Shown here piece by piece: positions 43,796-52,629 of a DNA stretch of 64,000 bases; the stretch's first letter is position 1; each line of letters begins with the position of its first letter. The translations under genes were made by a program, and so were the position numbers. The notes below the pieces were generated by a model that was not told the origin of the DNA, did no database searches, and was given only the letters and a program-made list of their open reading frames with translations. Source of the stretch: Lentzea pudingi (GTDB lineage Bacteria > Actinomycetota > Actinomycetes > Mycobacteriales > Pseudonocardiaceae); contig NZ_BMNC01000005.1 in NCBI RefSeq assembly GCF_014646255.1, positions 1 through 64,000 on the forward strand, read 5' to 3'.

Positions 43796-46570
43796 TCAGC
43801 CCAACAACGTCGCAGCCGACGGATCAGTGATCAAAGCGGCGAACGCATGCCGATCCCCCCACCGCCCAGAAACCCAAGCCAACCCCCGAGACAACCCCTC
43901 AGGCGTGTCCTCGACATGAGGCACCCCATCAGCCATCCACCAGGAAACCCGAGCCCCATCCACCATCAACGAGTCGTGCACAACCACAACCCCGTCAGGC
44001 AACGAAACCGAAAGCAACTCACAGGCCATCCGAACAGCCCCGAGCTCCCCCCAAGAAACAACCTCACCAACATGATCCGGCGACCCGTCGAACTCCTCAG
44101 ACGCCAACGCCAAATCCAAGAGATCGGCCAACTCCTCAGACCCATCGGCCAACAGAACCCGAGAAGCCGGCACAACCCCCAACAACCAGGGGTGATCCAG
44201 AACAACAACGTCATCGGCAGCGACAACGCCACCGCTCAACACCCGAACCCGCTCAGGCGGCGCGAAATCCCCTTCAGGCAGCCCGGCATAGGCCCGCAAC
44301 ACCACAGCATCCGCAACAACACGATCAGCATCGCCAAGCCGCGACAGAACGAACTCGGCATCCTCGTCATCCAGGATCTCCAACGAGGACCGAACCCCAG
44401 CCGCCCGCAAAACATGCTCAGGCAACTCAAGATCCGGCACAACGTCAAAAAGCCCGTCCAACAACGAAGCCCCGGCCAACCGGTAGGACCGCGGCGCAGC
44501 CCCACCCAGCGACGCGTAGCGAGCAATCCACCAGCCCGTGTACCCGTCAGGCTCGGTCACCGCGCGCCAGGTCACCGGATCAGATGCCAGCAACCGCAAC
44601 GCGGCAGGCCAATCCGCAACCAGGTCCAGATCCCGGACGGCCACCACCCGCGCAGGCTCGTCAAGTGCGGACGACCACCAGGCAGCCTCATCGGCAAGGT
44701 CGTGATCAGGCCCGGAAGGCGCGTCGTCGACGACCACTGAGAACCCGTCGACCACCCCGACCGCAACCAACGCGGCACGCGGGTACGAGTCAGCGATCTC
44801 CTTGGCCAGCAACGGGAACGCATCGGCCTCGACCACGCCGACCAGCGGCGAGTCGGGCAGCAGCAGCTCGTCGGCGCGGTGCCACTCGCCGTCCGCGTCC
44901 TGCAGTGCGAGGGCGCCCAGCCAGGGCTCCTCGCCCGCCCGCAGCGCGGCCCGGTCCACCAGCTTCAGCACGGTCTCGACCAGGTCGAGGCTGTCGAGCC
45001 CGGCTTCGGCGTCCTCCAGCGACCGCGCCACGTTCTCGCGCAGCGACGGGTCGGCGAGCAGTTCGGCGGCACCGGCCTCGACCGCACCCAGCCGCACCAG
45101 CAACGGGTGCACAGCGTCCGGATGCACTACCCGCAACCCGGGCAACGGCTCATCGGCGATCAGCGTCGTACGAGGCCCGGTGACGACCCGGCCGTCGGCC
45201 AGCGGCACCGGCAGCGAAGCCAGCGCCTCGCGGACGTCCGGGTCCACCTCGGCGAGCGGCGCGAAGGCGGCGTAGACGTCGTGCCACCAGCCGGGTTCAC
45301 CGGAGACACCGGCCAGCGCCGCGACGACCTCGGCCGTCGTGACGCGCGGAACTTCCAAAGCCGCCAAAGCCGCAGCATGCACAGGAGCGGAAAGCTCAGC
45401 ATCCAGCAGCCCGGGCAGAGCATCCTCGACGAGCTCGACAAGCTCCTCGGACCCAACGTCGAGAACCCGAGCCCGCGAGGGTTCGATCCACTCCCCAGAA
45501 GCCAACGGCAACCAAGCAGAAGCACGCAACGACCGCAGAACAGCCGTCCGCAACCGATCATCCACTTCGGACAAGGGGAACCCTGGCAACGGCACCAACG
45601 CCGTCCGCTCCACAGCAGGCACCCGAGCGACAAGCGCCGGATAGGTGGCAGCGGCCGAATCAAGAACAGACCAGGCAGCAGGCCCAGGCAGAATCCGGCG
45701 CCGAGAAGGCTCAACCGGCAGAGTGGCGATCAACCGAGCAGGCAGCGACAGCCGCTCATCGGTAGGGGTGGGCGCATGCAGCACGTCCTCCCCAAGCGGA
45801 GCATCCAGCGGATAAGCCCACGCAACAGTCCACTGAGGACGATGCTCGACACCCTGCACCAACTCGGCAGGCAGCTCCCCGACAGTCCGCTCGACCAGCC
45901 AACGCGAAGACCCGACGGTGACAACACCGTCAGCAGCGACGAACCGCTCCCAAGACTGGGACCCGATCTCCACCCGCTGCAACCCGGGCAGCGCCAGCAA
46001 CAGGTCCGGGACCTCGGCAGCCAGGTCGTCCAACGACAGGTCGACCTTCAACGGCAGCCGGACCTCGGTCGTGAACCCGTCCGGCACGGACTCGACCACC
46101 GGCCAGACCAGCCGCAGAACAGGAACGTCGCCGCCACGCTCGGAGGCCAGCTCCGGCACCTCGGCCCGAGTCCGAGCAGCGGAGAACTCGACACCGCCGG
46201 AGACCGACACCACCCGAGGCGCGTCGGACACGGCCAGCACGGCGGCGAACCCGACGCCGAACTGCCCAACACCGGACTCCTTGGAAGAAGCCCGCAACGA
46301 AGCCAACGCGGCAACACCGGCGGAAGTCAGAGGAGCACCAGTGTTGGCGGCACGCAGCTCACCATCGACGAGAGTGATCCGCAACACACCGGGTTCGACC
46401 CCGGCGGCGTCGGCCGCGTTCTGGGCCAGCTCCACCAGCAACCGGTCCCGGTAGCCACCGAGGCGCAGGTCTTCCTCGGCGTTCGCGTCTTCACGGAAAC
46501 GGGTGGGCGAACCACGCCATGCGGCGAGGACCGAGGTGCGCAGGGCCTCGGTGCCGAACGGGTCGGTCAC
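43796..46570 (-). CDS. GHKL ATPase, sacsin N-terminal-like
   Basis: A 924-aa protein with an Hsp90/histidine-kinase-like ATPase fold at the N-terminus: LLVELAQNAADAAGVEPG (N box), DGELRAANTGAPLTSAGVAAL and GQFGVGFAAVLAV (glycine lid). The remaining 750 residues are Leu/Asp/Val-rich, with no membrane segment or known catalytic domain. It resembles the actinobacterial 'sacsin N-terminal ATP-binding-like' family, possibly a chaperone-like ATPase. GTG 46570 is overlapped by the stop of the DUF3027 gene upstream. The 3' two-thirds have strongly G/T-biased codons. Confidence 0.8.
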   Translation of the reverse strand: MTDPFGTEALRTSVLAAWRGSPTRFREDANAEEDLRLGGYRDRLLVELAQNAADAAGVEPGVLRITLVDGELRAANTGAPLTSAGVAALASLRASSKESGVGQFGVGFAAVLAVSDAPRVVSVSGGVEFSAARTRAEVPELASERGGDVPVLRLVWPVVESVPDGFTTEVRLPLKVDLSLDDLAAEVPDLLLALPGLQRVEIGSQSWERFVAADGVVTVGSSRWLVERTVGELPAELVQGVEHRPQWTVAWAYPLDAPLGEDVLHAPTPTDERLSLPARLIATLPVEPSRRRILPGPAAWSVLDSAAATYPALVARVPAVERTALVPLPGFPLSEVDDRLRTAVLRSLRASAWLPLASGEWIEPSRARVLDVGSEELVELVEDALPGLLDAELSAPVHAAALAALEVPRVTTAEVVAALAGVSGEPGWWHDVYAAFAPLAEVDPDVREALASLPVPLADGRVVTGPRTTLIADEPLPGLRVVHPDAVHPLLVRLGAVEAGAAELLADPSLRENVARSLEDAEAGLDSLDLVETVLKLVDRAALRAGEEPWLGALALQDADGEWHRADELLLPDSPLVGVVEADAFPLLAKEIADSYPRAALVAVGVVDGFSVVVDDAPSGPDHDLADEAAWWSSALDEPARVVAVRDLDLVADWPAALRLLASDPVTWRAVTEPDGYTGWWIARYASLGGAAPRSYRLAGASLLDGLFDVVPDLELPEHVLRAAGVRSSLEILDDEDAEFVLSRLGDADRVVADAVVLRAYAGLPEGDFAPPERVRVLSGGVVAADDVVVLDHPWLLGVVPASRVLLADGSEELADLLDLALASEEFDGSPDHVGEVVSWGELGAVRMACELLSVSLPDGVVVVHDSLMVDGARVSWWMADGVPHVEDTPEGLSRGLAWVSGRWGDRHAFAALITDPSAATLLG

Positions 46571-47304
46571 TCCGAGACGTCCAGGACGTCCAGCTGCGCG
46601 TCGTCGTAGACCAGGTCGGCCACCGGCACCATCGGGCTGATGTCGACCTCGGCCTGGGAGTGCGCGCCGCAGCCGTACTCGACGTGCACGACGTGGCCGT
46701 CCGCCGGGGCGATCTCGTTCGCGCAGACGCCGAACGCCGCGCCGAACGCGCCGGCCACGCGGGTGTAGAAGCCGCAGGTGCCGCAGTGCGCGGGGGCGCT
46801 GCGGGCCATGTCGGAGCGCGGGCCGAAGTCCGAGGACGCCCAGCGGTCGGCAGCCTCCAGGCGGCCTTCGCGGGACAGGACGCGCTGACGGCCGAGACCG
46901 ACCTCCAGCGCCACCTCCTCGACCGCGGGGTCGTCGGACTGCACGTACGCCTCGACCAGGCGCGGGTCGTTCTCGCGGGGCGGCATGAGGTCGCCGACGC
47001 CCAGGTCACCGGCGCGGACCCGGTCGCTCCACGGCACCCACTCGGGGGCGACCAGGGCGTCCTGGCCCGGCAGCAGCACGACCTCGCTGATCGAGACCGG
47101 GGAACCCTCGCCCGCGTAGGCGACGGTCACCGCCCAGGACCAGCCGCGGTAGCCGGCGTGCTCGGCTTCGAAGAGGTGCGTGACGGAGTACTCGTCCTCG
47201 CCGTGCACCCCGACGTGAGCGCCGACGCGTTCCACGCCTGCCTCTTCCTGCGCAGCGGCGCGGGCGAGATCAACGGCGTCGAGGAGCATCTCAGTCGCGG
47301 TCAC
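46567..47304 (-). CDS. DUF3027 family protein
   Basis: A 245-aa actinobacterial protein. Landmarks are DEYSVTHLFEAEHAGYRGWSW, LVAPEWVPWSDRVRAGDLGVGDLMPP, and two Cys-bearing stretches HCGTCGFYTRV and VCANEIAPADGHVVHVEYGCGAH that look like a zinc site (CxxC plus C...C). Function unknown. GTG 47304 gives the conserved start VTATEMLLDAVDLARAA. It is coupled to the GHKL ATPase and divergent, by 10 bp, from the cyclotransferase. Confidence 0.85.
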   Translation of the reverse strand: MTATEMLLDAVDLARAAAQEEAGVERVGAHVGVHGEDEYSVTHLFEAEHAGYRGWSWAVTVAYAGEGSPVSISEVVLLPGQDALVAPEWVPWSDRVRAGDLGVGDLMPPRENDPRLVEAYVQSDDPAVEEVALEVGLGRQRVLSREGRLEAADRWASSDFGPRSDMARSAPAHCGTCGFYTRVAGAFGAAFGVCANEIAPADGHVVHVEYGCGAHSQAEVDISPMVPVADLVYDDAQLDVLDVSE

Positions 47305-47314
47305 GACATGAATT

Positions 47315-48115
47315 GTGCCGCAGGACTTCGCCGGGACGAAAACTCGTGCCACCCTCCGTTGGGTGCGCTCACCCGTCTGGCTGGTCATCGTCGCGGTCCT
47401 GGCCGCGTGTTCGTCGCCGCAAGAAGCAAAACCGCAGGTAGAAGTCCTGCAGAAAATTCCGCATGACGCAACGGCGTTCACCCAGGGGTTGGAACTCGTC
47501 GACGGCGTCCTCTACGAGGGCACCGGCCTCGAGGGCCAGTCGACGATGCGCGCGCTCGATCCGTCGACCGGGAACGTCCAGAAGAAGGTCGACCTCCCGC
47601 CGGACTTCTTCGGCGAGGGCATCACCGTCGTCGGCGACACCATCTGGCAGATCACGTGGCAGAACGGCGTGGCGATCGAACGCGACCGCAGGACGCTGGA
47701 CGAGCTCCGCCGCGTCGAGTACCAGGGCGAGGGCTGGGGCATCTGCGACGACGGCCAGCGCCTGGTCATGAGCGACGGCACCGCGAAGCTGACCTTCCGC
47801 GACCCGAGGACGTTCGCGGAGACCGGGAGCGTGCAGGTCAGCAGGGACGGCAAGCCGCTGGCCCAGCTCAACGAGCTGGAGTGCGTCGGCGGCAAGGTCT
47901 GGTCGAACGTGTGGAAGACCGACGAGATCGTGCGCATCGAACCGTCGACCGGCCAGGTGACGAACACCTACGACCTGTCCTCGCTCAAGCCGCAGGGTGA
48001 CGTCGACGTCCTCAACGGCATCGCGCACGTCCCCGGCACCAACGAGTTCCTGGTCACAGGCAAGAACTGGCCGACCATCTTCCGAGTGAGGTTCAACGGC
48101 ATGGGGCAGGATTGA
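47315..48115 (+). CDS. Glutaminyl-peptide cyclotransferase (lipoprotein)
   Basis: A 266-aa secreted enzyme of the plant/bacterial beta-propeller QC type that turns N-terminal Gln into pyroglutamate. After a signal peptide with lipobox LAAC come HDATAFTQGLELVDGVLYEGTGLEG, GEGITVVGDTIWQITWQNG, YQGEGWGICDDG, LNELECVGGKVWSNVW and DVLNGIAHVPGTNEFLVTGKNWP, all conserved in the family. The start is GTG 47315 or GTG 47363; the latter leaves a short signal peptide. The MFS gene follows 4 bp later. Confidence 0.9.
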   Translation: MPQDFAGTKTRATLRWVRSPVWLVIVAVLAACSSPQEAKPQVEVLQKIPHDATAFTQGLELVDGVLYEGTGLEGQSTMRALDPSTGNVQKKVDLPPDFFGEGITVVGDTIWQITWQNGVAIERDRRTLDELRRVEYQGEGWGICDDGQRLVMSDGTAKLTFRDPRTFAETGSVQVSRDGKPLAQLNELECVGGKVWSNVWKTDEIVRIEPSTGQVTNTYDLSSLKPQGDVDVLNGIAHVPGTNEFLVTGKNWPTIFRVRFNGMGQD

Positions 48116-48119
48116 CGGT

Positions 48120-49619
48120 GTGACGGGCGACCGCGGGTGGAGTGACGAAGAGGCTCCGAAGCGCTACCCGTGGCAGGACGACGAGTACCGGCCGCGGGAG
48201 CGTCGCGGAACCGCGTCCGAACACGGCTTCCAGCCACCTCCCCGGCCCCAGGACACCCGTCCGCTGCCGAACCAGGACCAGCAGACGACCCCGACGCCCA
48301 AGCCGCCGCGCAAGCTCACGGTCACGCGCGTCGCGTGGTTCCGGAGCAAGCAGATCTCGCAGCAGGCGGTCGCCGCGTTCCGGCGCGCGGCCCGTGCCGA
48401 CGGCGCCGGCAAGTCCGGCATGACGTCGGTCACCTACTCGGTGATGATGAACTACGCCGCCGACGCCGCGATGGCCGTCGCGCTGGCGAACACGCTGTTC
48501 TTCTCGGCCGCGAGTGCCGAGTCCAAGTCCAAGGTCGCGCTCTACCTGCTGATCACGGTCGCGCCGTTCGCGTTGATCGCGCCGGTGATCGGCCCGCTGC
48601 TCGACAAGATCCAGCGCGGCCGGCGGCTCGCGCTGGCGGCGTCGTGCGTGCTGCGGATCGGGCTGTCGGTCGTGATGGCGCTGAACTTCGACAACTGGCT
48701 GCTGTACCCGGCGGCGCTGGGCAGCATGGTGCTGTCCAAGTCGTTCACCGTGCTGAAGTCCGCGATCACCCCGCGGGTGCTGCCGCCGGAGATCACGCTG
48801 TCCAAGACCAACGCCCGGATGACCATCTTCGGTCTCGCGGCGGGCGGGGTGTTCGGTGCGTTCGCGGCGGGCTTCGCGAACCTGTTCGGCTCGCCGGGCG
48901 CGTTGTGGTTCACCGCCGTGCTCTGCGGCGTGAACGCGTGGCTGTGCATGCGGATCCCGTCCTGGGTCGAGGTGACCGACGGCGAGGTCCCCGCGACGCT
49001 GACGTCCAAGCCGGCGAAGCAACACATCTCGCGGCACGTCGCGGTCTCGCTGTGGGGCAACGGGTCCATCCGCGTGCTGACCGGCTTCCTGACGCTGTTC
49101 GCGGCGTTCGTGATCCGCGAGCAGACCGAGGGCGACGCGGTGCAGCAGCTGCTCCTGCTCGGCGTGATCGCCGGTGCGGCCGGTGTGGGCAGCTTCCTCG
49201 GCAACGCGATCGGCGCGCGCCAGCACTTCGGCAAGCCGGACGAGGTGGTCCTCGCCTGCGTCGCCACGGCGCTGGCCGCCACGATCGTCGCCGCCGCGCT
49301 GCCCGGCCTGGTCACGGCGGCCGTCGTCGGTCTGCTCGGTGCCACGGCGTCCTCGCTGGCCAAGATCAGCCTCGACGCGGTGATCCAGGACGACCTGCCG
49401 GAGGAGTCGCGCGCGTCGGCGTTCGGCCGTTCCGAGACGATCCTGCAGCTCGCATGGGTCTTCGGCGGCGCGCTCGGCGTGCTGCTGCCCGCGACGTTCT
49501 GGATCGGCTTCACGGTGCTCGCCGTGCTGCTCGCGCTGGGCCTCGCGCAGACGTGGATGTACCGCAACGGCACCTCGTTGCACAGGCTGGTCCGCAGGCC
49601 CGCCCCGGTGACCCCGTAG
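48120..49619 (+). CDS. MFS transporter with long polar N-terminus
   Basis: A 499-aa carrier. Residues 1-70 are hydrophilic and Pro-rich (YPWQDDEYRPRERRG, TTPTPKPPRKLTV), unusual for MFS. Then about twelve helices follow, with SVMMNYAADAAMAVALANTLFF, KSFTVLKSAITPRVLPPEITL and ASSLAKISLDAVIQDDLPEESRASAFGRSE as family-like segments. The pairing with DUF3027 and DUF2771 genes is common in actinobacteria and suggests a core role, but the substrate is unknown. Confidence 0.85.
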   Translation: MTGDRGWSDEEAPKRYPWQDDEYRPRERRGTASEHGFQPPPRPQDTRPLPNQDQQTTPTPKPPRKLTVTRVAWFRSKQISQQAVAAFRRAARADGAGKSGMTSVTYSVMMNYAADAAMAVALANTLFFSAASAESKSKVALYLLITVAPFALIAPVIGPLLDKIQRGRRLALAASCVLRIGLSVVMALNFDNWLLYPAALGSMVLSKSFTVLKSAITPRVLPPEITLSKTNARMTIFGLAAGGVFGAFAAGFANLFGSPGALWFTAVLCGVNAWLCMRIPSWVEVTDGEVPATLTSKPAKQHISRHVAVSLWGNGSIRVLTGFLTLFAAFVIREQTEGDAVQQLLLLGVIAGAAGVGSFLGNAIGARQHFGKPDEVVLACVATALAATIVAAALPGLVTAAVVGLLGATASSLAKISLDAVIQDDLPEESRASAFGRSETILQLAWVFGGALGVLLPATFWIGFTVLAVLLALGLAQTWMYRNGTSLHRLVRRPAPVTP

Positions 49620-49629
49620 GCTGCCTGAC

Positions 49630-50085
49630 GTGCGTCGACTTGCTTCTGTAATGGCTGCCAGTGTTCTCGTGCTGTCCGGTTGCTCCCTGCAGCAGCACGA
49701 CCCGGAGGTCACGTTCTACGCGAACGGCAAGACCATCCGACTCGAGCCGACGATCTACTGCGACGTCGAGGGCTCCAACTGCGCCGAGAAGAACGCGGCC
49801 GGCACGTTGAAGGTGCCGGCGGGCAAGGTCGTGCAGATCTCCGTGGACGGGCGGCTCGCGGACGGCCTCTGGGAGGTCGTGTGCGTGTACGAGAACGCCG
49901 CTCGCGTGCAGGAGGGCTGCACCTCGCCGTTGCTCGGCAAGGGCGAGAACTACACGTACACGCTGGCCGTGCCGAACGAGTCCGACCAGCTGCTGCGCAT
50001 CGAGGTGCACGAGGCGGCCGGCGCGGTGCTGGAGACCGGCCAGCCGCTCATGCGCGGTTCGTGGGTCGTCGACATCACCCGCTGA
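49630..50085 (+). CDS. DUF2771-like lipoprotein
   Basis: A 151-aa lipoprotein. Signal peptide MRRLASVMAASVLVLSGC with lipobox LSGC. The mature part is a beta-sandwich-like domain: PEVTFYANGKTIRLEPTIYC, LKVPAGKVVQISVDGRLADGLW, YTYTLAVPNESDQLLRIEVHE. Four further Cys could form disulfides. It matches the DUF2771 family from memory. It lies 10 bp after the MFS gene and probably shares its transcript. Confidence 0.8.
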   Translation: MRRLASVMAASVLVLSGCSLQQHDPEVTFYANGKTIRLEPTIYCDVEGSNCAEKNAAGTLKVPAGKVVQISVDGRLADGLWEVVCVYENAARVQEGCTSPLLGKGENYTYTLAVPNESDQLLRIEVHEAAGAVLETGQPLMRGSWVVDITR

Positions 50086-50670
50086 TCAACGCCTGCCGAA
50101 CGCCTCCCACCACTCCGTCGGAGCGATGCGGAGAGCCGAGTCCATCAGAGCCTTGCCGGTGTCGGTCACGACCGACGCCTGCATGGTCTGGATGAAGCGC
50201 TCCATCTTGGACACGCCCGCGGCCTGGTACTCCCTGGCCTGCAGCAGCAGCTCCAGCTTGTCCGCGTCACGTGAGCAGCGCGCCTCGGGCGTGTGGTCGA
50301 TGTCCTTGGCCGCCTCGTGCTCGGCCACCAGCGCCTCGATGTGCGCGGCGAGCGGTGCGGGCAGGTGCTGGACCTGGTCGCGTGCCACGGCTTCGGGCGG
50401 CACCTTCACGTCGAGGTAGAGCTTGCCGACGTACGGGATGTCGCCGATGCGGGCCTCCGGCACGTCGTGGAAGAGGCCCAGGGTCGCCGCCCGGTCGGGG
50501 TTCGCACCCTCCTGCACGGCGAGTGCGAACGCCAGAACGCCCACCCGGAACGAGTGGGCGGCCACCGTCTCGGGGTGCTGCACCCCGGCGAAGAGCCACC
50601 CCGCTCTGGGCAGGCGTTTGAGCTGGCCGACCTCGTAGACGAACTCGACGATCCTGTCAGCGTCAGACAT
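50086..50670 (-). CDS. HD-domain phosphohydrolase (YfbR-like)
   Basis: A 194-aa metal-dependent hydrolase. HD residues are visible as H39 in AAHSFRV, H68-D69 in LFHDVPEARIGDIP and an Asp in SRDADKLELLL. The HDxxExxxGD pattern is that of 5'-deoxynucleotidase YfbR and related enzymes. A paralog with the same layout lies at 58171-58734. It is 13 bp downstream of the cold-shock gene, so probably co-transcribed. Confidence 0.85.
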   Translation of the reverse strand: MSDADRIVEFVYEVGQLKRLPRAGWLFAGVQHPETVAAHSFRVGVLAFALAVQEGANPDRAATLGLFHDVPEARIGDIPYVGKLYLDVKVPPEAVARDQVQHLPAPLAAHIEALVAEHEAAKDIDHTPEARCSRDADKLELLLQAREYQAAGVSKMERFIQTMQASVVTDTGKALMDSALRIAPTEWWEAFGRR

Positions 50671-50683
50671 GACGCCGATCCTT

Positions 50684-51085
50684 TTACGGATCGAGGTCCC
50701 GCGCCACCACGCGGACGGCCTCGGCGACGAGCTTCATGGTCTTCTTGTCGGACGGGTAGCGGCCGCGCCGCAGGTCGGGCTGCACCTTGTTCTCGAGGAG
50801 CCTGATGACTTCCTCGATCAGGCCGTGCAGCTCCTCCGCGGGCCGGCGGCGTGCCTCCACGACGGACGGCGCCGGGTCGACCAGGCGCACGGACAGCGCC
50901 TGCGGCCCGCGACGACCCTCGGCCATGCCGAACTCGATGCGCTGACCGGCTTTGAGGCCGTCGACGCCGGGGGGCAACGCCGCTTTGCGGACGTAGACGT
51001 CCTCGCCACCGTCCTGGGTGACGAATCCGAAGCCCTTCTCCGTGTCGTACCACTTGACCTTGCCGGTCGGCACCGCGCTCACCAT
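50684..51085 (-). CDS. Cold-shock domain protein with C-terminal extension
   Basis: A 133-aa protein. Residues 5-68 are a cold-shock domain with RNP-1 EKGFGFVTQD and RNP-2-like EDVYVRKAAL (the usual VFVH is VYVR). The remaining 65 residues form an added helical part (EELHGLIEEVIRLLENKV, KKTMKLVAEAVRVVARDL). This long CspB-like form is typical of actinobacteria. Probably an RNA chaperone. It is the first gene of the pair with the HD protein. Confidence 0.9.
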   Translation of the reverse strand: MVSAVPTGKVKWYDTEKGFGFVTQDGGEDVYVRKAALPPGVDGLKAGQRIEFGMAEGRRGPQALSVRLVDPAPSVVEARRRPAEELHGLIEEVIRLLENKVQPDLRRGRYPSDKKTMKLVAEAVRVVARDLDP

Positions 51086-51195
51086 TCCCTTGTCTGCACG
51101 ACGAACGCGCCCCGGGCGTACCCAGGACGCGTCCCACCAGAGTAGCCAGAAGACCTTGGGGAAGGCACCTCCGTTAGCGCGACTACCCTGCTCGT

Positions 51196-51399
51196 ATGAC
51201 CGCTCCGAAGTTGATGCCGCTGGCCATCGGCCTGTTCGCCGTGGGCGTACTGGCGATCGTCGTGGTCTTCGCGCTGTTCCTCGCGGGCCACAGCGACCTG
51301 CCCGTGGCGCTGAACGTCGCGGCCACCTACCTGCCGGCGATCGGGCTGGGGCTCGGGATCATCGCGGTGATCAGGAAGTCACGGCAGAAGAAGTCCTGA
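51196..51399 (+). CDS. Small two-TM membrane protein
   Basis: A 67-aa protein: MTAPKLMPLAIGLFAVGVLA then a second helix around YLPAIGLGLGIIAVI, ending in the basic RKSRQKKS. Function unknown. It overlaps the 3' end of the convergent HAD gene by 29 bp. Confidence 0.7.
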   Translation: MTAPKLMPLAIGLFAVGVLAIVVVFALFLAGHSDLPVALNVAATYLPAIGLGLGIIAVIRKSRQKKS

Positions 51400-51988
51400 G
51401 CCACTCCGGGAACTCCCGCAGGTCCTCCAGGACGACGGCGGCACCCGCCTCGGCCAGTTCCGCCCGCGAGCACGGCCCCGTGACGACGCCGACGCCCAGC
51501 GCTCCGGCGGCCGCGGCACCGCGCATGTCACCGACGTGGTCTCCCACGTAGACCGCGGCCCCGTGCAGCTTGAGCGACTCGGCCTTGCCCGTCGCCCACA
51601 GCTCGCCGTAGAGGTGGTCGACCTCCCAGCCCATCGCTTCGAGGTGCAGCGCGGCGTTCTTGCGGTACTTGCCGGTGACGACCATGGTCTGCCCGCCCAG
51701 CTCCCGCACGCACTGCAGGGCCATGGCCGCTCCGGGCAGCGCGACGGTCGACGGGATCACGACCTCCGGGTACAGCGCGCGGAAGAGCGAGACCAGGTCC
51801 GGGACCTCCTCCTCGGGCACGCCCATCTCGCGGTAGATCATGTCGAGGGGCGGGCCGAGGTTCGACGCGAACTTCTCGCCGTCGAGGGCGTACCCGCTGC
51901 GGGCACCCACCTCGTTCATCACGGCGGCCATTCCCGGTCGCGGGTCGATGAGGGTCATGTCCAGGTCGAAACCCACGGTGAACGGCAC
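51371..51988 (-). CDS. HAD-superfamily phosphatase
   Basis: A 205-aa hydrolase of the Gph/PGP-like subfamily. The nucleophile motif is modified: VGFDLDMTLIDPRPGM has DxDxT with Met between (DLDMTL). Motif II Thr is in TMVVTGKYRKNA, and motif III-IV is YVGDHVGDMRGA with GDxxxD. GTG 51988 starts the conserved VPFTVGFDLD; an upstream frame to 52117 would read through the shared promoter. It is divergent from the TetR gene. Confidence 0.82.
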   Translation of the reverse strand: MPFTVGFDLDMTLIDPRPGMAAVMNEVGARSGYALDGEKFASNLGPPLDMIYREMGVPEEEVPDLVSLFRALYPEVVIPSTVALPGAAMALQCVRELGGQTMVVTGKYRKNAALHLEAMGWEVDHLYGELWATGKAESLKLHGAAVYVGDHVGDMRGAAAAGALGVGVVTGPCSRAELAEAGAAVVLEDLREFPEWLRTSSAVTS

Positions 51989-52005
51989 AGAACCCGACTC
52001 TACGT

Positions 52006-52032
52006 CTTTACAAAAGCCATAACTGTGTAAAG
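52006..52032. promoter_or_regulatory. Inverted repeat, candidate TetR operator
   Basis: CTTTACA-N13-TGTAAAG, an A/T-rich 27-bp palindrome in the 49-bp gap between the divergent HAD and TetR genes. A TetR protein encoded next to it is the obvious binder and could control both directions. Confidence 0.6.
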
Positions 52033-52037
52033 GTGAG

Positions 52038-52583
52038 GTGGTGAGCGACATCACCGAGCTCCTACTGGATGCGGCCGCCGACCTCCTGGCAGCCCGGGGC
52101 TTCCACGGGCTGCGCATGATCGAGGTCGCCAGTCACGCCGGGGTGAGCAGGCAGACCGTCTACAACGAGTTCGGCAACAAGGAGGGACTCGTCCAGGCCG
52201 TCGCGGTCCACAAGACGGAGGAGTACCTGACCGGGGTCATGACCCGGCTCCAGGACGACCCCGACCCGTGGGAGGCGATGCGGTCGGCGTTCCGCTTCAC
52301 CTTCGAGCAGACCGAGCGGGACCGGCTGGTCTCGGCCGTGCTGACCGGCCAGAACGCCGAGGACCTGTTGCCGTTCATCACGATCCGCGGCCACCCGATC
52401 CTGTTCCACGCGACCGAGGTCGTGGAGCAGCACCTCAGCAAGCACTTCCCCGGCCGGCACGTGCGGCTCACGGCGGAGACGACCGTGCGACTGGCGCTGA
52501 GCCACCTGCTGATGCCGAGCGGCGACCTGGACAGCGCGATGGACGCCGTCGTCAGGGTCGCCAGAGTGACGATGGACGCATGA
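52038..52583 (+). CDS. TetR-family regulator
   Basis: A 181-aa repressor. The N-terminal HTH is clear: LLDAAADLLAARGFHGLRMIE, then VASHAGVSRQTVYNEFGNKEGL. The C-terminal ligand domain is unassigned. The start is GTG 52038 or GTG 52041. The mntH gene follows 55 bp later, separated by a strong inverted repeat, so it may or may not be in the same transcript. Confidence 0.92.
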   Translation: MVSDITELLLDAAADLLAARGFHGLRMIEVASHAGVSRQTVYNEFGNKEGLVQAVAVHKTEEYLTGVMTRLQDDPDPWEAMRSAFRFTFEQTERDRLVSAVLTGQNAEDLLPFITIRGHPILFHATEVVEQHLSKHFPGRHVRLTAETTVRLALSHLLMPSGDLDSAMDAVVRVARVTMDA

Positions 52584-52598
52584 CCGACTAGAGCCCGG

Positions 52599-52629
52599 CC
52601 CCTTGTTGCAATAATCCTGCAACAAGGGG
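52599..52629 (+). promoter_or_regulatory. Perfect inverted repeat covering the mntH SD region
   Basis: CCCCTTGTTGCA-N7-TGCAACAAGGGG, a perfect 12-bp palindrome. The right arm supplies the first four bases of the SD GGGGAGG (52626-52632), 7 nt before the GTG start. It could be a DNA operator or an RNA hairpin that hides the SD. Half-sites TTGTTGC-N8-TGCAA recur before sodA. Confidence 0.55.
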
